Assembly: GCA_965227155.1 (NCBI GenBank)
Contig: OZ245731.1
Span: forward strand, 434,001-498,000
Direction: 5' to 3'
DNA length: 64,000 bases
DNA from: UBA6059 sp965227155
GTDB lineage: Bacteria; Bacteroidota; Bacteroidia; Cytophagales; Cyclobacteriaceae
The position numbers and the translations under genes were made by a program. Below the pieces are notes generated by a model. That model did no database searches and was not told where the DNA came from. It was given only the letters and a program-made list of their open reading frames with translations. Positions 62,301 to 64,000 of this stretch are shown one piece after another (the first letter of the stretch is position 1; the number at the start of each line of letters is the position of its first letter).

Positions 62301-64000
62301 AGCAATAAAAATGATCGTTTCAACAATGCTCAGGTTAGTTTTTCGCAGTTTGAACTGGCCGATTTGTTTGCGGTATTCAACGTGGAAAATACACCGGTTG
62401 ATGGTATAGTCAATGGTTACGTTATGCTGGATGATATTTTTTCCTACGATAACCTGTCAGCAGATTTATCAATTGATAGTCTTACCATTCTCAATAATCT
62501 GCTGGGAAGGTTTGCTATCAATGCTAACCGCCTTCCTTCCAACCGTTTTGAAATTTCAAGTGACCTAAAAGGCCCTCAGATTGACCTTTCACTGACAGGA
62601 GCCATTAATGCAAATCAGGATGTGAATGACCTGAATTTGGCACTCACCTTAAATGAATTTGATGTTGCCCTATTGGAGAATTTTACTTTTGGCAGTATCA
62701 AAGATGCCAGCGGGACAGTAAAGGGCAATTTTCAAATCAATGGCAATACAGCTAATCCAAAATACCAGGGGGACATCCGGTTCGAAGAGGCTTCATTTGT
62801 CATTGCACAGCTCAATGTACCCCTCACGCTTTCTAACGAAGCTATCAAAATTACCCAGGATGCTGTGCTCTTTAATCAATTTACCATCCTAGATGAAGAC
62901 CAATCAAGCTCTATCATTGATGGTAGAATTACCACTACCAATCTGCTGAATCCAGCTTTTGATCTGACCATAACTTCGGATGAGTTCGATATCCTAAATG
63001 CCCCATCAACCGATTCCACATTATACCATGGCAACATATCACTTACGCTGGATATGGATATCAGAGGTGATCTTCTGCTACCAAGAATCGACCTCAAGTC
63101 TAAGCTGAATAAGGGATCACATTTCACCTATATATTGCCTGAATCGGAACTAGAGCTGATCGAAAGGGAAGGAATTGTCATGTTTGTAAATGCCAAAGAC
63201 AGCCTCAATCCTATCCTGCAACCCACAAGGCAATCAGGTAAAGAAACTATTCGGGGGATATCCCTCAAATCAAATATTACCGTAGACCCTGGCACCAGTT
63301 TCACTTTGGTGTTGGACCAGCAATCTGGCGATTATGTAAAAATGGGCGGTAGTGCCGATCTGGCATTCAATATTACACCTGCCGGGCAAATGTCGCTCAA
63401 TGGCCAGTATATTTTTGAGCAGGGTGTGTATGACATGAGCTTTTATGAAGTGGTGCAACGCAAATTTGAAGTAGTACCGGGCAGTAATATTACCTGGACG
63501 GGCGATCCCTATCAGGCCGATCTTGATTTACAGGCCCTATACAGGCTCAAAACATCTGCCGCGGAATTAATGGCCGATCAAATCACGGGTGCCAATAGCA
63601 CCACGAGGGTAAGCTACGGACTGGCAGTGCCCATCGATGTGAAGCTTTTCATAGAAGGGGCATTGAATGATCCGGCCATCTCGTTTGCACTGGATATGCC
63701 ACAAGATGAGCGAGGTGCCGGAGGCGGCAACATATACACCAAATTGATGCAGATCAATGAAAACGAGTCGCAACTCAATAAGCAGGTTTTTAGCTTGATC
63801 GTGTTCAACCAGTTTTTGCCGGGCGATGTAGCTGCTGCAGAGTATTCCGGCCGAACTTATGTGGCCCGATCCAGCGTAAATCAGATCCTTTCCTCCCAAC
63901 TCAACAACCTTTCCAATAAATACATCAAAGGGATTGACCTGGACTTCAATCTCAATAGCTACACCGATTATCAGCAAGGTTCAGGTGTGGAGCGCACCGA
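59346..64000 (+). CDS. tamB: TamB-like AsmA-family translocation and assembly protein (3' end missing)
   Basis: The frame is open from a TTG at 59346 to the right edge, giving 1,551 visible residues. The TTG is the only plausible start: an in-frame stop lies at 59331 and no ATG comes before the membrane helix (VLVVITGLISVLFTIFLIVVL, residues about 11-31). What follows is a long beta-rich repeat region typical of TamB/AsmA bridge proteins, and the TamB C-terminal (DUF490) domain begins near 1180. Family features include QSGDYVKMGGSADLAFNITP, GQYIFEQGVYDMSF and GSNITWTGDPYQADLDLQALYRL. Roughly 100 C-terminal residues are probably missing. TamB spans the periplasm and helps outer-membrane protein or phospholipid transport. 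Confidence 0.9.
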   Translation, partial: MNKSPNILKKVLVVITGLISVLFTIFLIVVLLLRLPDVQQFITDKVTQTLSDQWNSKLSIRSLYLTFRGDLLMQELYLEDQQEDTLLYVGELQTGLDIGAFLLENKLQIGKTSIQNSSVNIYSLPGALVPNYQFILDNYQTDEQPTDTAQSESNLAISFGPVLLANHQINYQDSFTGIDLSASIDELNVFPADIKLNDLIFDLQEVVLNGVSGSMVLHDAPQLAEEEPSTLDVLPIILIQNISISDIQFAFNSLVDELAFDTNLKSLGVTNLDVHLSDQKVNINTINLSDSRFALNDKSPWQEPTEEPDTSSQSEFTWPEWEIKSNRISIEKHRFTYQVENAPKISAGFDPNHIDLEVGQLFTDSLLFMPENVGLHNLKLSVSTRPGLEVDTFEGDFILSPRSAKIDRLNLNTGKSLLQGYLHADFRGFNQWLSNPLDAQYRVNLDTVAVDLAEAQQLFPDLDTIPYFNALNKGQITATLKANASANQLILDNINLAYGQQMRLTGSGQINNYDEPRTMYGNLNTLKINTSKAFIARFIEDTAYLPPTLQLTANASFDSVQMSGVAQLYSPFGSINSEVSIQNIWDDFRYEANIDLIQWQFGQIIPNAGLDTLDAKVSINGDGLDFLKGPVNLSTSFQTFQLNGYAYEPFTAQINIADSIISLATNLQDPNIEARFEGKLKLASDNAMDVDFQSTIKAADLKKLKFTEEDIKVRHTISGQYSSDSRQQSIDLALRDNLVIRGSDVYRLDDIVLEGLIAEQAMDFTIRSGFANGYLKANSDPSRMLDGFEQVYRQLIPSDTTEMLVTLDEQLDIEFDMTINRSPLLGAALLAGLTAMDTIKISGLWQKGTVDFTASAPQITYSDTSIDSLSFNFFLQSDSLLTKLQFKKVNAGPVNIARTTWQMSRKNRHLEGLLTVEEADRQYNLTLGYTLDQVNDTLIFSLLPDQLILNHQPWQVSANNAIRLAEDYLHFNQLQLNRNQKQVSVSNKNDRFNNAQVSFSQFELADLFAVFNVENTPVDGIVNGYVMLDDIFSYDNLSADLSIDSLTILNNLLGRFAINANRLPSNRFEISSDLKGPQIDLSLTGAINANQDVNDLNLALTLNEFDVALLENFTFGSIKDASGTVKGNFQINGNTANPKYQGDIRFEEASFVIAQLNVPLTLSNEAIKITQDAVLFNQFTILDEDQSSSIIDGRITTTNLLNPAFDLTITSDEFDILNAPSTDSTLYHGNISLTLDMDIRGDLLLPRIDLKSKLNKGSHFTYILPESELELIEREGIVMFVNAKDSLNPILQPTRQSGKETIRGISLKSNITVDPGTSFTLVLDQQSGDYVKMGGSADLAFNITPAGQMSLNGQYIFEQGVYDMSFYEVVQRKFEVVPGSNITWTGDPYQADLDLQALYRLKTSAAELMADQITGANSTTRVSYGLAVPIDVKLFIEGALNDPAISFALDMPQDERGAGGGNIYTKLMQINENESQLNKQVFSLIVFNQFLPGDVAAAEYSGRTYVARSSVNQILSSQLNNLSNKYIKGIDLDFNLNSYTDYQQGSGVERT

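Noticed and set aside
1..64000. tRNA, rRNA, riboswitch or transposase genes
   Set aside because: I inspected the larger intergenic gaps and found no cloverleaf, conserved riboswitch core or transposase frame; a covariance-model scan was not possible here.

Overview
The window reads as chromosome of a marine-type Bacteroidota, most likely order Cytophagales. The signs are type IX secretion (T9SS) C-terminal sorting domains on very large exoproteins, MBG (YGX-type) repeats, VCBS/FG-GAP repeat proteins, 7TMR-DISM and TPR sensor kinases paired with LytTR response regulators, TamB, MenC, and -7 boxes of the Bacteroidota TAnnTTTG type. No rRNA, tRNA, phage structural module, transposase or CRISPR array was seen.

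Layout. (1) 1-4178, minus: a large secreted VCBS/LRR/FN3 protein that runs off the left edge. (2) 4460-9960: an alpha/beta hydrolase, a DUF4143-type AAA ATPase that looks inserted, and a five-gene minus-strand operon (hydrolase, PAS-LuxR, ABM-fold monooxygenase, PAS-LuxR, PAS-LuxR). (3) 10245-20677, minus: an operon of three exoproteins (S74-chaperone fibre, 11xFN3 T9SS protein, thrombospondin-3/MopE T9SS protein). (4) 20876-23893: a phased GTCNGAC repeat array, a LytTR regulator and a divergent 7TMR-DISM kinase. (5) 24346-38774, minus: one giant T9SS adhesin gene of about 14.4 kb, currently split by a 38-bp tandem duplication that shifts the frame. (6) 38922-43731, minus: a LytTR regulator followed by two TPR histidine kinases with almost identical kinase halves. 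(7) 43732-44453: a hairpin-rich intergenic mosaic. (8) 44454-64000: a more ordinary region with aarF/ubiB-like, tetR-like, VIT1-like, menC, queA, RibD-C/DHFR-like, mscS, TerB-like, MacB/FtsX permease, small membrane proteins, sua5/tsaC, pgk, two lipoproteins and tamB (runs off the right edge).

How it may work together. The left 44 kb looks like a surface-display and signalling region: secreted repeat proteins destined for the T9SS and S74-processed fibres, with two LytTR-based signalling modules, one on each side of the giant adhesin. The regulatory links are inference from position. The right 20 kb is housekeeping.

Most notable signals: the frame-breaking 38-bp duplication in the adhesin; its 2.3-kb near-identical internal repeats; the GTCNGAC heptamers in pairs exactly 11 bp apart between the LytTR gene and the exoprotein operon; and gene-end remnants bracketing both the ATPase and an intergenic repeat element.
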